From the NCBI GenBank assembly GCA_000231825.2, contig JH720368.1, forward strand, positions 124,001-188,000: DNA of 64,000 nt, in the 5' to 3' direction. Positions 23,701-34,959 of this stretch are shown one piece after another. The DNA is from Tetrahymena elliotti 4EA. Taxonomy: Eukaryota > Ciliophora > Oligohymenophorea > Hymenostomatida > Tetrahymenidae. The notes below the pieces were generated by a model. It was not told the origin of the DNA. It was given only the letters and a program-made list of their open reading frames with translations, and made no database searches. A program made the translations under genes and the position numbers. How positions within the stretch are numbered: the first letter of the stretch is position 1; every line of letters begins with the position of its first letter.

Positions 23701-24005
23701 GACTCAATATGTTAACTAATTCAGCCTTAAAATATTTAAGATAATTCTAATAAAGATAGTAAAATTATTGAAATATTTCTTTTACAAATTAATAAATTAT
23801 GTATATTAAAGTGCTTTGGATATCATACAGATTATTAGATGAAGAATCCAAAAGACTCTATGTAGAGTAAAAATACTTATATTTATTTTTTAATTAACAT
23901 TTAACTATTGCTAAATATTAAAGGAAGCTTACATAAGACCTAGTATCTACAGAGCTTCACTTATTGCAGCAAGTATATTCAGAAATAGATTAAAATCTTG
24001 TCTGA
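17783..24005 (+). CDS. Large axonemal-dynein-light-chain-domain protein with EF-hand-like segments
   Basis: About 1783 residues from 12 exons. Introns: 18261-18322, 18582-18636, 18864-18915, 19338-19607 (acceptor could be 19628), 20959-21013, 21382-21430, 22817-22865, 22978-23066, 23355-23435, 23540-23586, 23862-23923. All phases agree. Near residues 420-460, LNELIRQVSLQCLERGSLI followed by RRVWESYIGLF matches the ELIRQV..C.ERG motif of the Ax_dynein_light family (DNALI1/p28, AXDND1). A coiled coil (LDETKKNYEQAKEKNKRL) follows, then a long Q/N/S-rich middle. The C-terminal third is folded: around 1535-1650 LDKNDCIELNEFITIYRYL looks like a degenerate EF-hand, followed by FSLDRFAAVC. The size and domain recall AXDND1, a sperm-axoneme protein, so an axonemal role is inferred. 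The second intron could instead be 25 nt. Confidence 0.75.
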
Positions 24006-24592
24006 ATTGTATAAATAACCTATTAAATAAATTTAAATTAACAAATTTTTCATCCCTTTTAAAATTAATTTAATATATTAGTTCTTAAAAGGTTATGTTT
24101 CATATAATTGCTTTATTTTAATATTAATCTGTCAGCTATATGTATTCTATTTGTATGTAGCCCTTTAAAAACCCCATAAATAAGGGCAGTACCCTAGGGT
24201 ACTATACATATATATATATATAAATTGCAAAAAAAATTTATTTTTAAAGCCAGAACCTACTAAATTTATGAAAATGTTCTTTTTTTATCTAAAATCTTAA
24301 TTTTAATTAAATTTGTAATTATTTTGTTCGAACTCAGAATTCAATTACTTTAAATATTCTTTAATAATTAATTTCGATTGTTTTTTGAAAATGCATGTAA
24401 TTTATCAATGATTATTCAGTGTATTTTCTTACCATAAGAAACAGTAAAATAAATTTTTGCTTTATAATTGCAATTGTTCAATATATTCTATCTAATTCAT
24501 TAAATTATGAAATTTGTATTGTCTTTGATTGTCATAAAATTACTTGAGAATATTTATATTACCAATTTCAAAAAATTAACAATACTCTCAAA
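24006..24592. other. Intergenic region with perfect palindrome
   Basis: About 590 bp between two genes on the same strand. It contains a GC-rich palindrome at 24188-24203 next to an (AT)n run. No coding frame. Confidence 0.6.
24188..24203. repeat. 16-bp perfect palindrome AGTACCCTAGGGTACT
   Basis: The 16 bases equal their own reverse complement and stand out in an AT-rich setting. A (TA)n tract follows at about 24206-24221. It lies 183 bp after a stop codon and about 390 bp before the next start, so it could act as a protein-binding site or 3' processing element. No direct evidence for either. Confidence 0.6.
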
Positions 24593-27500
24593 ATGATTTA
24601 AGAAAAGATTGTTAATTTGTAAAGTGTTTCAGCAATAAATGATTCTGATCTCATTTTTTCTATCACTCCTGCCTAACAAAAATAAACTTTTAATGATCTT
24701 TCAAATACATTTGACATTAACTTCATTGATGAAATTTAGGAGGATTAGAATAAATCAAAGAGTAGAACTTTATTTAATAATGATTGTAAAATTAAAATTG
24801 ATGATTATGCAGATGGAGCTTTTAATAGGCGCGCTCTATTTAACACTAATGAAAACTATTTAAAAAGTCGTAGTGATTCAGAGGTTCCTTCTCCCAAACT
24901 GTTTGACTAAAAAAATAGAGATAGTAAAGGGTTTTATTAGCTCGATACTGAAGATAATAAAATACTTCATAGCAGTATCTATGAGGAACGAAATAGGATT
25001 AATTATTCTAGTAAAGCAAAGGGTTAAGAGTAACTCCAAACTGATCATAGAGAAATAACTGTATAAAACGATAACATTTTAAAAGACTAACCATTTTTTG
25101 AAAATTTAGATTAGTCTATCCATTTGAATTTTCTAAGAGATTAATTACCTGAGAACTAAATTAGTAGTAAAGACAATAATAATAACAACAACCAAATACT
25201 ATATCAAAGTTATTAGTATAATGATGATAAAAATACAAATACACAAGAAAATAATCAAGAAGGCATTTTACTATAATCTAAAAATAATAAGCTATCTAAA
25301 TTTATGAAAAAGAGAAACACAGATAATAATTTTCAGAATAATTAAAATGAATAATCAAGCATCACTTAATCTAACTACAATGACCATTTAAGTAACATTA
25401 CAGGAAGCTAAAAATTCTAGGCTGAGTGTAAAAACATTTCTAATTTTTATTAGAATTATAAAAGAAATACCTAATACATCAATAGAAAATTTCTTTATGA
25501 AGATGCTGCAAAGAGTCCTTTTGCATAAAAAGCTTTATAAAGGTCAGGGAGTACAGATAAAGTTAAGAATTTCACAGATGAAGTGAATACAATAGATTAA
25601 AAACATCGAATTACTAAAGAACCTTTATCTGCTAATAAATCAAAAATAGAAAACAAAAATTCAGCCATGAGTAAAGCTTTCAGAAGCATAAATCTTTTAC
25701 ATCTCACAAATAAGTTTATAGATTTATTGAAAAAAAATTCAAGAGCAATTCTATTTAAGAGGTTAAAGCCTAATCATTTTAGAATAATTAATGATAAATC
25801 ATATGTTTAACATAAAGATGCATTTAGATTTAATAATGATATCCAAAATTATAGCTTTAAAAAATCATTTTCTAGTTTCAACCTTCTAGATATTTTTCCA
25901 AAAAATAAATAAGATAAATAATATGAAAAAGATCACATTGTAAATACTAATGAGAACATGCTTTTAAAGACCTTACATACTTAAATGATATAATTTGGAA
26001 AGCTCCTAAATTAACTACCAACTATTGCACCCGATAATAGTCTCCTTTTAGCATGGAATTTAATCATGCTTATATCAATTGTAATGCTTTTATTCTACAT
26101 CCCTCTTTCATGCACATTCAAAATATTAGAAAATTCTCTCATACAAAATATAGGAGTTATTCTTATAGTCGTTGACACTATCATCAAATCAAATACTGGC
26201 TTTTTTAAAGATGGATAAATTATTTAATAAAGAACCAAAATACTACTAGAGATGTTTACATTTTAGCTTTGGTTTAGTTTAATAAGTATATTTTCTTTAT
26301 TCTAACCTCTAGGCGATGGAATTCAATTTCTCTTTCTAATAAATGTACTAAGTGTATTTAGTCTAATAGAAAAATTAGACTACCATTTCTAATTTAAATA
26401 AAAATATTTCATCTAGTTTGAAATCTTTAAGCTAGCTTTTATCATACTATTTCTATCTTCTTCACTAGGATCTTTATTTTATTTTATCTCAGAGAAGCAG
26501 GTAAATAATTTTTTTTTTCATTAAATTGAATTTCCCAATTTCAGAAAATTTTGACAAAAAAAATAAAAAAATGATAAAAATGATAAATAAAAACAAAGTA
26601 AAATTCTACCATCATTTTAGCTCTACATAATTTTTAATTTATTCTAAATAATGCTTTTTGATATTTACAGGTAGAAAATGGGTAAAGACATGCATGGATT
26701 TTAACAAAACCTATAAATTCATGGTATGATGGATACATTTTTAGTATTTACTTTATTTTCATTACTATGTCAACTGTAGGATATGGTGATCTAACACCTT
26801 AAAATTAGGCAGAAGTGATTTTTGTGGGAAGTATTGCTATTTTATTTAGCTTTTTTTTTGCATATTGTATTAATTCTATTGGAAATATGCTGACAGATAT
26901 AGCTTAGAGAGAGTAAAGCTATAAATAAAGAAAAAAAGATGTATTGCAGTATTTAAATAGCAGAAATATTTCTCGTATTTTATAAACAAAAGTAATCAGA
27001 CATTTGGAATATTTGCAAAATATAGAAAACTCTTAATCTCACATAAATACATCAGATATTATGAAATATTTTTCTGAGAATTTGAGGTTTGAAGTTAATA
27101 AAGAATTTTTTGGAAAATAGCTAATTGATAGTAAAGTATTTGGATTGCATTTTACTCATCCCTTTTTAAACACTCTAGCTTAAAGTATGAAAGAAATTAC
27201 TTTGGCCCCTGGAGAAATTTTATACTAAAAAAACCAACAAGATAATAGAATTCTCTTTTTAACTTAAGGTAAAATTAACTTAAAAATATGTAGATTATTT
27301 TTATTTTTGTAAAAATTAAAATTTTCAATAGGTGATCTTGAGTTATTTGAAAAGGAAGTCAGACTAAGAGTTGTAAAAAAGGGAGAGATTTTAAATTACA
27401 GAGGTTTTTTTGGGAATTATCCACATTCAAGTAGTGCAAGAAGTCTTACTATCTCCCATTTATCTTATTGCACATAAGATGATATAATTTAAGTACTGAA

Positions 27501-29362
27501 AACATTCCCTTAGGATTATGAATCATTTTGCTTTATTAGAGATGAAATGAAACTTTAAAATAGAACAATAGACTCTAAATGCTGCTCATGTCAGAGTTAT
27601 TCTCATGTTTTCTAAGAGTGTCCTTTGATTTTATACAAGTAAAATTATTTAGAATCTAATTTAAAATAAAAATTTGTTTTTAAAGAATAAATAAGGACAT
27701 AGTAATAAAAAGATGGAACTATTCTAACCATAATGAAAGATAAGAATTCTAGAGAAAGAATAATAAATTTAAATCTTTTACTAATATTTAATCTGTTAAA
27801 AACAAGCTTAAGTTGTAAAAAAATATTCAAAATCCAAATCATTTATTTAGAATATTTTTAATGAAATTAGATACAAAGTTAATTTAATCAGTAATTTGGA
27901 TGAGTACTCATATCTCTAAGGTAATGAATTGATTGAATATTTGGAAGACAAAGAATTCTATAAAAATTTACCTTCAGTAAAAATCAGTGAAGATGGTAAT
28001 ATATATTAATAGAGTGAACTTTCAAACTCTGATAGTGATTTTTCTGATGAAGAAGGTGCTTAAGATTAATAATTTCTGCAGTAATAGAATGTTCAATTAC
28101 AATCTAACTTGTAAAGTAATAACCCTTCTTCTATCAACTAAAATAACTTATAACAATCACCAGTAACAAAACAGCTAAATCGGAATATTTCATTGCTCAG
28201 TAATTAATATTAGCAGCCAAGTAGTAAAAAGCAAGAAGAAGAAGCATTAACAGATACAGATAAAAAATTTTTGAATTAATAGAGCTTTGATTATCAATTA
28301 AATCCAAGTTAGGTGACTTTTAATAAAAATTTAGATTATAATTAAACAAATGGTCAAAAAGTTTAACAACAAAACACTTTAACTGCTTTAAATTAGGATG
28401 GATCTTAAGTAGAAAATAATAAATACTAAAAGGAGGAATATTACATCAATAAAAATTTAATTTATTCTGAGTTAGAATAAAACAATGTGAATCCAGACAG
28501 TATTTTACAATAAAAATCACCTGAACAAGTCAATAAAAATGATGCATATAACAATATGAGATAGCTTGATAATATATTTCAAAAATAAGAATCTATTCCT
28601 ATTAACTTTAGTCCAAATCCAAATATTTTTAATACTTTTTAAAAATAAAATTCTTCTAACTCTTCAAATAACTAAAGCATAACTAAAAATTAGGCTTACT
28701 CCTAACAATAAACTTAATAGCAATCTTAATTTAACACTTTAAATGTATCATAAAATGCTTATCAATCAATGAAACCTACAAAAAAAAATTATAAAATATC
28801 ATTTTGTAAAGTTAACTCCTCAGAAATAAGTGAAAAATAAAAACAATAAAAGTAGCATTCTACTCAAAATTAGATAAATAACTAATCTAGTAAAAACTAA
28901 ATTTGCCAACATTGTAAAAATTTAATGATGTAATCTTACTAAGCTACAACAGGAACAATGCTTACAACTACAAACAGCAAGCAAAGTAAAGTAAACTCTT
29001 AAAAAATAAATAAAATTCTACAAGATTAACACAATTTGTTATTAGATTATCAAGAAATTTTCTAAAAAAACTCAAGCTAGGTTTCTGAATAAAAAGAAAA
29101 AATCTTATCTGAAAGGATAAACAACGATTCAATCTTTTAATTTGATTTTGATCAAATGAAAGAATATTCTAATTATTATCCTTAAAATAATTTTAAAGTT
29201 GTAATTAAATCACTGTAGTAGTAAATGAAAAATATCAGCAAATTTTAGAGAATCAACAAAAAAAATAATAAAAAAAAAATTAGTAAATCCATGAATCCAA
29301 AAAGTACAAAGTTAAACTTTGATACGCCCAAAGCAGCTGCCATGAAATACATCAAAGATTGA
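24593..29362 (+). CDS. Voltage-gated-like K+ channel with cyclic nucleotide-binding domain and CCHC zinc knuckle
   Basis: 1477 residues from five exons; introns 26501-26670, 27269-27331, 27639-27685 and 27815-27870. A Q/N-rich cytosolic N-terminus (about 470 residues) precedes six membrane helices. The pore filter TVGYGD sits at about 671-676, typical of K+ selectivity. The S4 position (LFLINVLSVFSLIEKL) has no arginine ladder. S6 is followed by a linker helix and a diverged cyclic nucleotide-binding fold (ILFLTQGDLELFEK, SARSLTISHLSYC). At about 919-932, CCSCQSYSHVFQEC fits the C-X2-C-X4-H-X4-C zinc knuckle, followed by PLILY and VIKRWNYSNHNERQ. The last 500 residues are Q/N/S-rich. Ciliates have many channels of this CNG/EAG-like type in the plasma or ciliary membrane, where they set membrane potential. 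Confidence 0.88.
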
Positions 29363-29927
29363 AAAATGCTTACTTTAGGTTGGATTCAATCTAATTTAAA
29401 ATATTTAAAAAAAAACCTATTTAAATTAAATAATAAATAATTGCATTAAATTTATACTATTATCATATATAATATATTTAGTTAATTTCTATTAATATTA
29501 GATAACCAAAATCACTTCAATATATTTTTTTAGTTATTTTCAAGATAATTTAGCCATTTTTTAAATAAGATTTTAGTCGACTATTGAAGCTACTTGAAAT
29601 ATTTAAAAAAGGTTTAAAAAATTTAATAAATACTAAAAATAAATACATTTCAAAATATTTTCATTCTAAGTTTCTACACTATATAACCATTTTTTCAATA
29701 AGCTTTAACTCGAATTTATTGAAGCTACTGAGATATTTAAAAATTTTTGAGATATTTAATAAATGGTTGAATAATTAAATGCAAACATTTTTATTTGGTT
29801 AATTGTTTTTTCAAGTTAGTCTAACTATTTTTTCAATAGGTTTTTTAATAAACAAACATGAAGAAATTTATAATATGTTTAAGATATTTAATAATGACTA
29901 ATAAATGAATGAGTTAGACTTCATCAA
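29363..29927. repeat. Degenerate tandem repeat of about 135 bp
   Basis: Three imperfect units start at about 29552, 29686 and 29823 with the phrase (A)ACCATTTTTTCAATAAG or close variants. The first two share TATTGAAGCTACT followed by GAAATATTTAAAAA or GAGATATTTAAAAA. A partial unit may precede them (TTTCAAGATAATTT near 29538). The array ends about 15 to 50 bp before the tRNA gene. It is non-coding as far as I can tell. Confidence 0.6.
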
Positions 29928-30010
29928 GGCAATTTGCCCGAGTTGGTTAAGGGGGACGACTTAAGATCGCCTGGATGTAATCCGCGTGAGTTCGAATCTC
30001 ACAGTTGCCA
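29928..30010 (+). tRNA. tRNA-Leu, anticodon UAA
   Basis: 83 bases fold into a class II tRNA. The acceptor strands GGCAATT and AGTTGCC pair with one G-T. The anticodon loop CTTAAGA gives anticodon TAA, reading TTA (Leu). A long variable arm (TGGATGTAATCCGC) supports Leu. The T arm is GTGAG TTCGAAT CTCAC, which also carries the pol III B box. The discriminator base is A, and no CCA is encoded. A T7 run at about 30014-30020 fits a pol III terminator. It is not one of the ciliate suppressor tRNAs for UAA/UAG, which would carry anticodons UUA or CUA. Confidence 0.93.
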
Positions 30011-30013
30011 ATA

Positions 30014-30020
30014 TTTTTTT
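30014..30020 (+). terminator. Pol III T-run terminator of tRNA-Leu
   Basis: Run of T residues starting four bases after the mature tRNA 3' end, as expected for RNA polymerase III. Confidence 0.7.
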
Positions 30021-30268
30021 AAAAATACTTTTCAAATAAACCAAAGAAAAAATCTAAAAAGTACTTCTTGAATTAATAGAAAAATGGATTCTTTAAAATT
30101 ATTTTTTATTAATATAATAAAATTATTTAAAATTTATTTATTGAAACAAACTTCTTATTCATGCAACGAAATAGAACATATTTATCATGTAAAGAGATTA
30201 AAGTAATTCAAACATTAATTAAAAATTAAATTAATTGTTCTTATAAATAAAAAATTATTTTATTTCAA

Positions 30269-31923
30269 TCAAAGTTGTTTCTATCTTGTATAATGATAAT
30301 TTGGTAGAGTTCTTGTGGATAAACTACCATTTAAAGCAGGTAATTTCAATCCATTAGAGAAGTCTTTACTTATTGCAGATTGATATGATTTACCTCCTTA
30401 ATATATATTTTTGGTGCTTTGAGAAGGACGAATATGATCTGATTTCATTAAACCTATTGCATTCTTACACTAAGATCTAGAAACACCAAAAACAAAACCT
30501 ATTTTTTAGAAAATATAGAAAATTAATAAAGAAAAAAAATCATTTAGATTAATTAATTTTAATCAAAATTTATTTATTCAAAACAAATCAAAATTTTTCC
30601 AACAATAATTGGTAATTAATTAGAAAAATAAATACCTTTTTTGTTTAGGTTTTGGAGATTTGTTGTAGATAAATCATAAGCACCAGGACCTGGATTAGTA
30701 CTAAGATGCAGAAGATCTCTATTACCAGAGCCAAAAGTAGGACCTCTTATTTAATTATCAAAACTTGATGGAAGAACAGTGTAAGGAGCAGAGGGTCTCT
30801 CTGAATAGGGGTCTAAAAATCTCTAACCTTTAGTGAAAGATACAGAATGAACTGAAGTTTGTAAAGTATGGGCAGAATGATATTCTGATATACCATACCC
30901 ATTCTTTAAATTTTTAGATGCAATATTGTAATCAAAATTCTTTTTGCTAGAGACTATTGAATCATTTATTGTTTAATTTTTTTTAGAAGAAATAATGGAC
31001 TCATTCATAGATTAATCTTATTATGTTTTCTTCTTTTGGCTTTTGTTACCTTCAAGAGCAGCATGACTAACATTTTAAGAATTTATTTAGGAATTTTAGG
31101 TTTCTTATTTTTTCTATTCTGTTTGTTAATTCTATTTATGATGCTCTTAATTATTTTATTCTATCTATTATGTGCTTTTTACTTTGTTTTCTTCTTTATG
31201 TTGTACTTACTATTGTTGTTGGTGTTATTCGTTCTTCTATTCTTTATTGTTTTACTACTATTCTTTGTCTTATTCTTTGTTAATTTCTTATTGTGATCCA
31301 TGCTCTCCATTTTTTTCATGCCCATGATTCCCTTCCTTCTTATTATCATGTGTATTAGATTATTCTTGTTGCTATTAGCTTTGTTACTCATTTGAATTCA
31401 CTTTCTTATTTTTATCCTACTAATCTTCTTCAATATAGCTTTTAGCAGTAAATGTAAAATTTCCTAAGTCTTAACTGTTATGATTGATTTTAACTTTCTA
31501 GTTCAAGTGTTCCTTTAGGCTTGACAATAATTCTTTTAAAATTATCTGACCCTTACCAAATATTTAGTTCTCATTCTCTTTTTTTTCAAAAACTTCAACT
31601 TCTATCTTTTAATCATCATTCTACCTACTAACTTCAAAGGTATGTTAACCTTACCATGTAAATTATGATTATTCTTCTTGAGCGAATTGAGTTGAGAAAA
31701 TTTAATTATTATATTTTAAGCTGCACTACAAATGAGTCTAGGCATTTTGACTGTGACTTTCGTTTGTATCAAGTTTGAATGTAATATGATCAATTTAGAC
31801 TTTCACAGTTTTTTTTATATGATCACTATGATTTTTATTTGATTACTAATTATTTACCTCTTAGTTAGAATTATTTTTTTCAGCTTACCCATTCTAAGCT
31901 TATCCTTATTCGTTATCCTCCAT
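30269..31923 (-). CDS. C2-domain protein with C-terminal SHIPPO/STPG-like repeat
   Basis: 505 residues from two exons; intron 30499-30635 (137 nt). After a short Q/N-rich start, residues about 40-165 form a C2-like beta sandwich: VKVQIDHITFKL, HLQCSLKYNNQIF, HTFEVSRQNDDQKIEVEVFEK, FGKGQIILKELL. It lacks an obvious full set of Ca2+-binding aspartates. A long Gln/Lys/Asn/His-rich region follows (about 170-300). The C-terminal part contains SEYHS, RGPTFGSGNR and NPGPGAYDL, the proline-glycine SHIPPO (sperm-tail PG-rich) motif found in microtubule inner proteins and other microtubule-associated proteins. The combination suggests a protein linking microtubules of the axoneme or cortex to a membrane or partner; this is inference. 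Confidence 0.72.
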
Positions 31924-33004
31924 TTTCTGTTAAGGTGTATATAGTTTGTTGTGCTATCTATATATCTGTTTCTATTTTATTTTTACTATTAATATAACTT
32001 TTACTATGAATTAATGTTTTTAAATAGAAATCAGTAATTATATTCTAAAAATAAATTACACAATTAGTAATAAATTGAAACAATTATATTTTGATTTCTC
32101 TTTAAGTCTCAAGTGTTAAAAATAAACCTGATTTTATTTAAAAAAGAAGAGTGTTTCTTACTTTACTATGATTCATTTAAAATAATTTTTTGAAACTAAA
32201 ATAAAATTCTCAAAATTAAATTATTTTTATAAAAGTTTTTAAAAACTATTCACATTTTTATTAAATTATTATAATTTTTAACATGCAAAAAAAAAATCAG
32301 ATTTTTTTTTATCCAAATTCTTATCTACTTTGTACTTTTTAATTCAAAAAAAATAAAATTTATAAAACAATCTACAATTATCAATACCAATTATTTTTTC
32401 CCCTGTTATATCCTAATTATTTATTTATATCAAATAAGAAAAAAACCAACACAGATCAAAGTTTTTGCTTTTCTTTCTTATCTACCCTATCCCTCCTAAT
32501 AAAAATCTAAAAAGATTAAAAATAAAAGGAATTTTTATCATTTAACTTTCAAGTTTTTTTAATATTAATATCTCAAATTTTGCAAGTCTATTTCATAATA
32601 TTTTCTAAAATAGATATGAATGCTACAAAATTAACACTAATACTACTTTAATTTGGTCTAATAGTTGAGAAGAATAATTTAAAAAATATACCTTTAAAAC
32701 CAAAATTATAAAATGCATTTTTTTAACAATTTTGTTCCAAAGCATAACAAGTATTTATGAAATAAAAAATTAATTTTTATCTGACCTGGATTTTTTTCGG
32801 ATATTCGTATAACTTTTATTTATTAAAAATCTTATTTATGATAGATAATTGGGATTATTAGATCCAAATCCAACTTTTTTTGATAGATTTATTATATGAA
32901 ATATTTATATTGTCAGAAAATCTATTAATCATATATAATTAAAAATAAAAAGTTGAATAGAAAAAGAAAAAAAAAACATAAATTATTAAAACGCTAATAG
33001 TAGA
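31924..33004. other. Divergent intergenic region
   Basis: About 1.1 kb, AT-rich, between the divergent C2 gene and the first FMO gene. It presumably holds both promoters. I see no distinct motif. Confidence 0.5.
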
Positions 33005-34553
33005 ATGTCTAATTAAGCAGAAATAAATTACGCTTAAAACTACGATAAAACAAGTGTTTTTATAATAGGAGCAGGTCCGTGTGGAATATTAAATTTAAGG
33101 TATTTGGCTGATAGGGTGAATGTCATTTCTGTAGAATGTAAAGAAGATTTAGGAGGATAGTGGCATTAAGAAAAGTATACAGAGGAGACTCATCCTAATT
33201 TAAAAAGCAATTCTTTTTACAATTAGACTGGATATTTACCAAGTTCTATGTATGAAAACTTGATTTGCAATATTCCTAAAAGTCTGATGGTCTTTAAGGA
33301 TACCCCAGCTAAAAAGGAATCAGATGAGTGGATGACTTGTGAAAAATATATTGAATACCTTCAAGATTATTGCTAAAAGCATGATATAAAAAAAAATATT
33401 CTTTTCAAAACTTATGTTTAATCTGTACGCTTGGCAGCAAATCTAACCGAAGAAGAAAAGAATAAAGCTGGCTTCAATATCAATAAGAAATTCCTAATAT
33501 AAATAGTTTCAAGTGATGACTATACTAAAGAAGTGAGGTATCTCTAAGCAGATTGGGTGATTGCAGGAAATGGTCATTATTCAGTAAATTAAATTTATTT
33601 TTTGTTTCAACTTAACTTAGTTTATTTAATAAAATTTATAGATTCCAAATTATCCAGATATTCCAAACAAAAATGAATTCAAAGGCTAAACTCTTCATAT
33701 GCATTTTTTTAGATAGAGACATATAAAAACATTCTAAAAAAAGCATTTAGTTATATATGGTTGTGGTTTATCACAACATGACATAGTTTATATATTGCTT
33801 AAAAAAACTCCTGAAGAGATGAGACCATCAAAAATTACAGTTATTGGAAACTAAACTATTATTGGTTACTATAATAAGACTAAAAGCTATTTGTAAGAAA
33901 TTCAAGATGGTATTCTTTAATTTGTTAGCCCCTGTATCAAATAATTTGAAGGTGAAAATTCATTAGTATTGGAAGATGACAAAAAAATAGAAAATATTGA
34001 TGTGTTCATGTATGCTACTGGATACTAACATTCTTTCCCATTCTTAGATTTTGAAAAAGACAAATTGATTGATTTATATTAGAAAAGAGGAAGTAACTAT
34101 AGTTTAGGACCTTTGTATTTAAGAACATTTGCACTTAGAGAGCCAAATTTAGTTTTTGTTGGCTTACTGTAACAATTATTAGCAACTGTATAAGGACTTG
34201 AAAGATAAGCAATTCTTGTTTCTAAATTTGTAACAGGAGAAATTAAATTCCCATCATAGTAAGAGATGTAAGAAGATTATGATAACAACTTCTAAGAAGC
34301 TTTAAAGCTATACCAAGATGGTAATTCATATATGAAATTCACCACCATAAAAGGTATTGATGAATTTGTCTTTTTTAAGAAACTTGCATAAATTTGTAAT
34401 ATACCAAGTGATGATGAATATAATTCATACTTATTAAACCTCTTACTTCCTGCATATATTAATGCCTTTACAGGAAATTATCCTGATTTGAAATAAACTG
34501 ATATAACATCAAAATTACCTCCTGGTTACTATCCTAAATCTGACTATTTTTGA
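33005..34553 (+). CDS. Flavin-containing monooxygenase, tandem copy 1
   Basis: 496 residues from two exons; intron 33584-33641 (58 nt) after codon 193. FMOs use FAD and NADPH with O2 to oxidise nitrogen or sulphur in small molecules. The FAD motif GAGPCG is at 22-27. The FMO signature F-x-G-x3-H-x3-(F/Y) is present as FKGQTLHMHFF at 206-216. The second dinucleotide (NADPH) motif GCGLSQHD follows at 233-240, and a C-terminal ATGYQHSFPFL matches the conserved TGY...FPF of the family. Length and order of motifs are standard. It is the first of three head-to-tail FMO genes with the intron at the same position, so the cluster arose by duplication. Copy 1 has the shortest intron and is the most diverged. 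Substrate unknown. Confidence 0.9.
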
Positions 34554-34959
34554 AAGATTCCCTAGCAAATACTTCATTAAATATACAATCTCAAAATGAA
34601 ATTTATTTATGTGAGTATTTGTGTTCAATCTAATAAAAATTAAATCTTCTAATATTTCTATTTTCTTTTTATCTTTAAATTTATTTAATTTTCTCATAAT
34701 GATTTTCTTCAAAAATAAATATTTTCATTTAAATTTAAAAATAGCTGCTAAAAAATCCTTTAAAATTTTTTTTACTTCACTATCATCTTTAAAATTGCAC
34801 ATTATAAAACATTATAAAGGATTAATTGAAATTATGTTTTATTTCAAATTATTTTTCTTCAAAATTTCTGGAATAATTTGTTGAAGATATTGAAATTGAT
34901 CACCTTTTGATCAAAATTTTAATCATAAATTACTTCAATAAACAAAAAAATTATCAAAA
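34554..34959. other. Spacer between FMO copies 1 and 2
   Basis: About 400 bp of AT-rich sequence. A short palindrome TTGATCAC..TTTTGATCAA occurs near 34898-34914. No coding frame in the ciliate code. Confidence 0.45.

Noticed and set aside
31036..31296. Plus-strand hydrophobic frame rich in Phe/Leu, resembling a membrane protein
   Set aside because: It is the antisense of the Gln/Lys/Asn/His-rich stretch of the C2-SHIPPO gene on the minus strand; codon use and homology support only the minus frame.
32441..32460. AAACCAAC-like word reminiscent of the Tetrahymena chromosome breakage sequence
   Set aside because: It does not match the 15-base breakage consensus beyond the core, and such sites are absent from macronuclear DNA.
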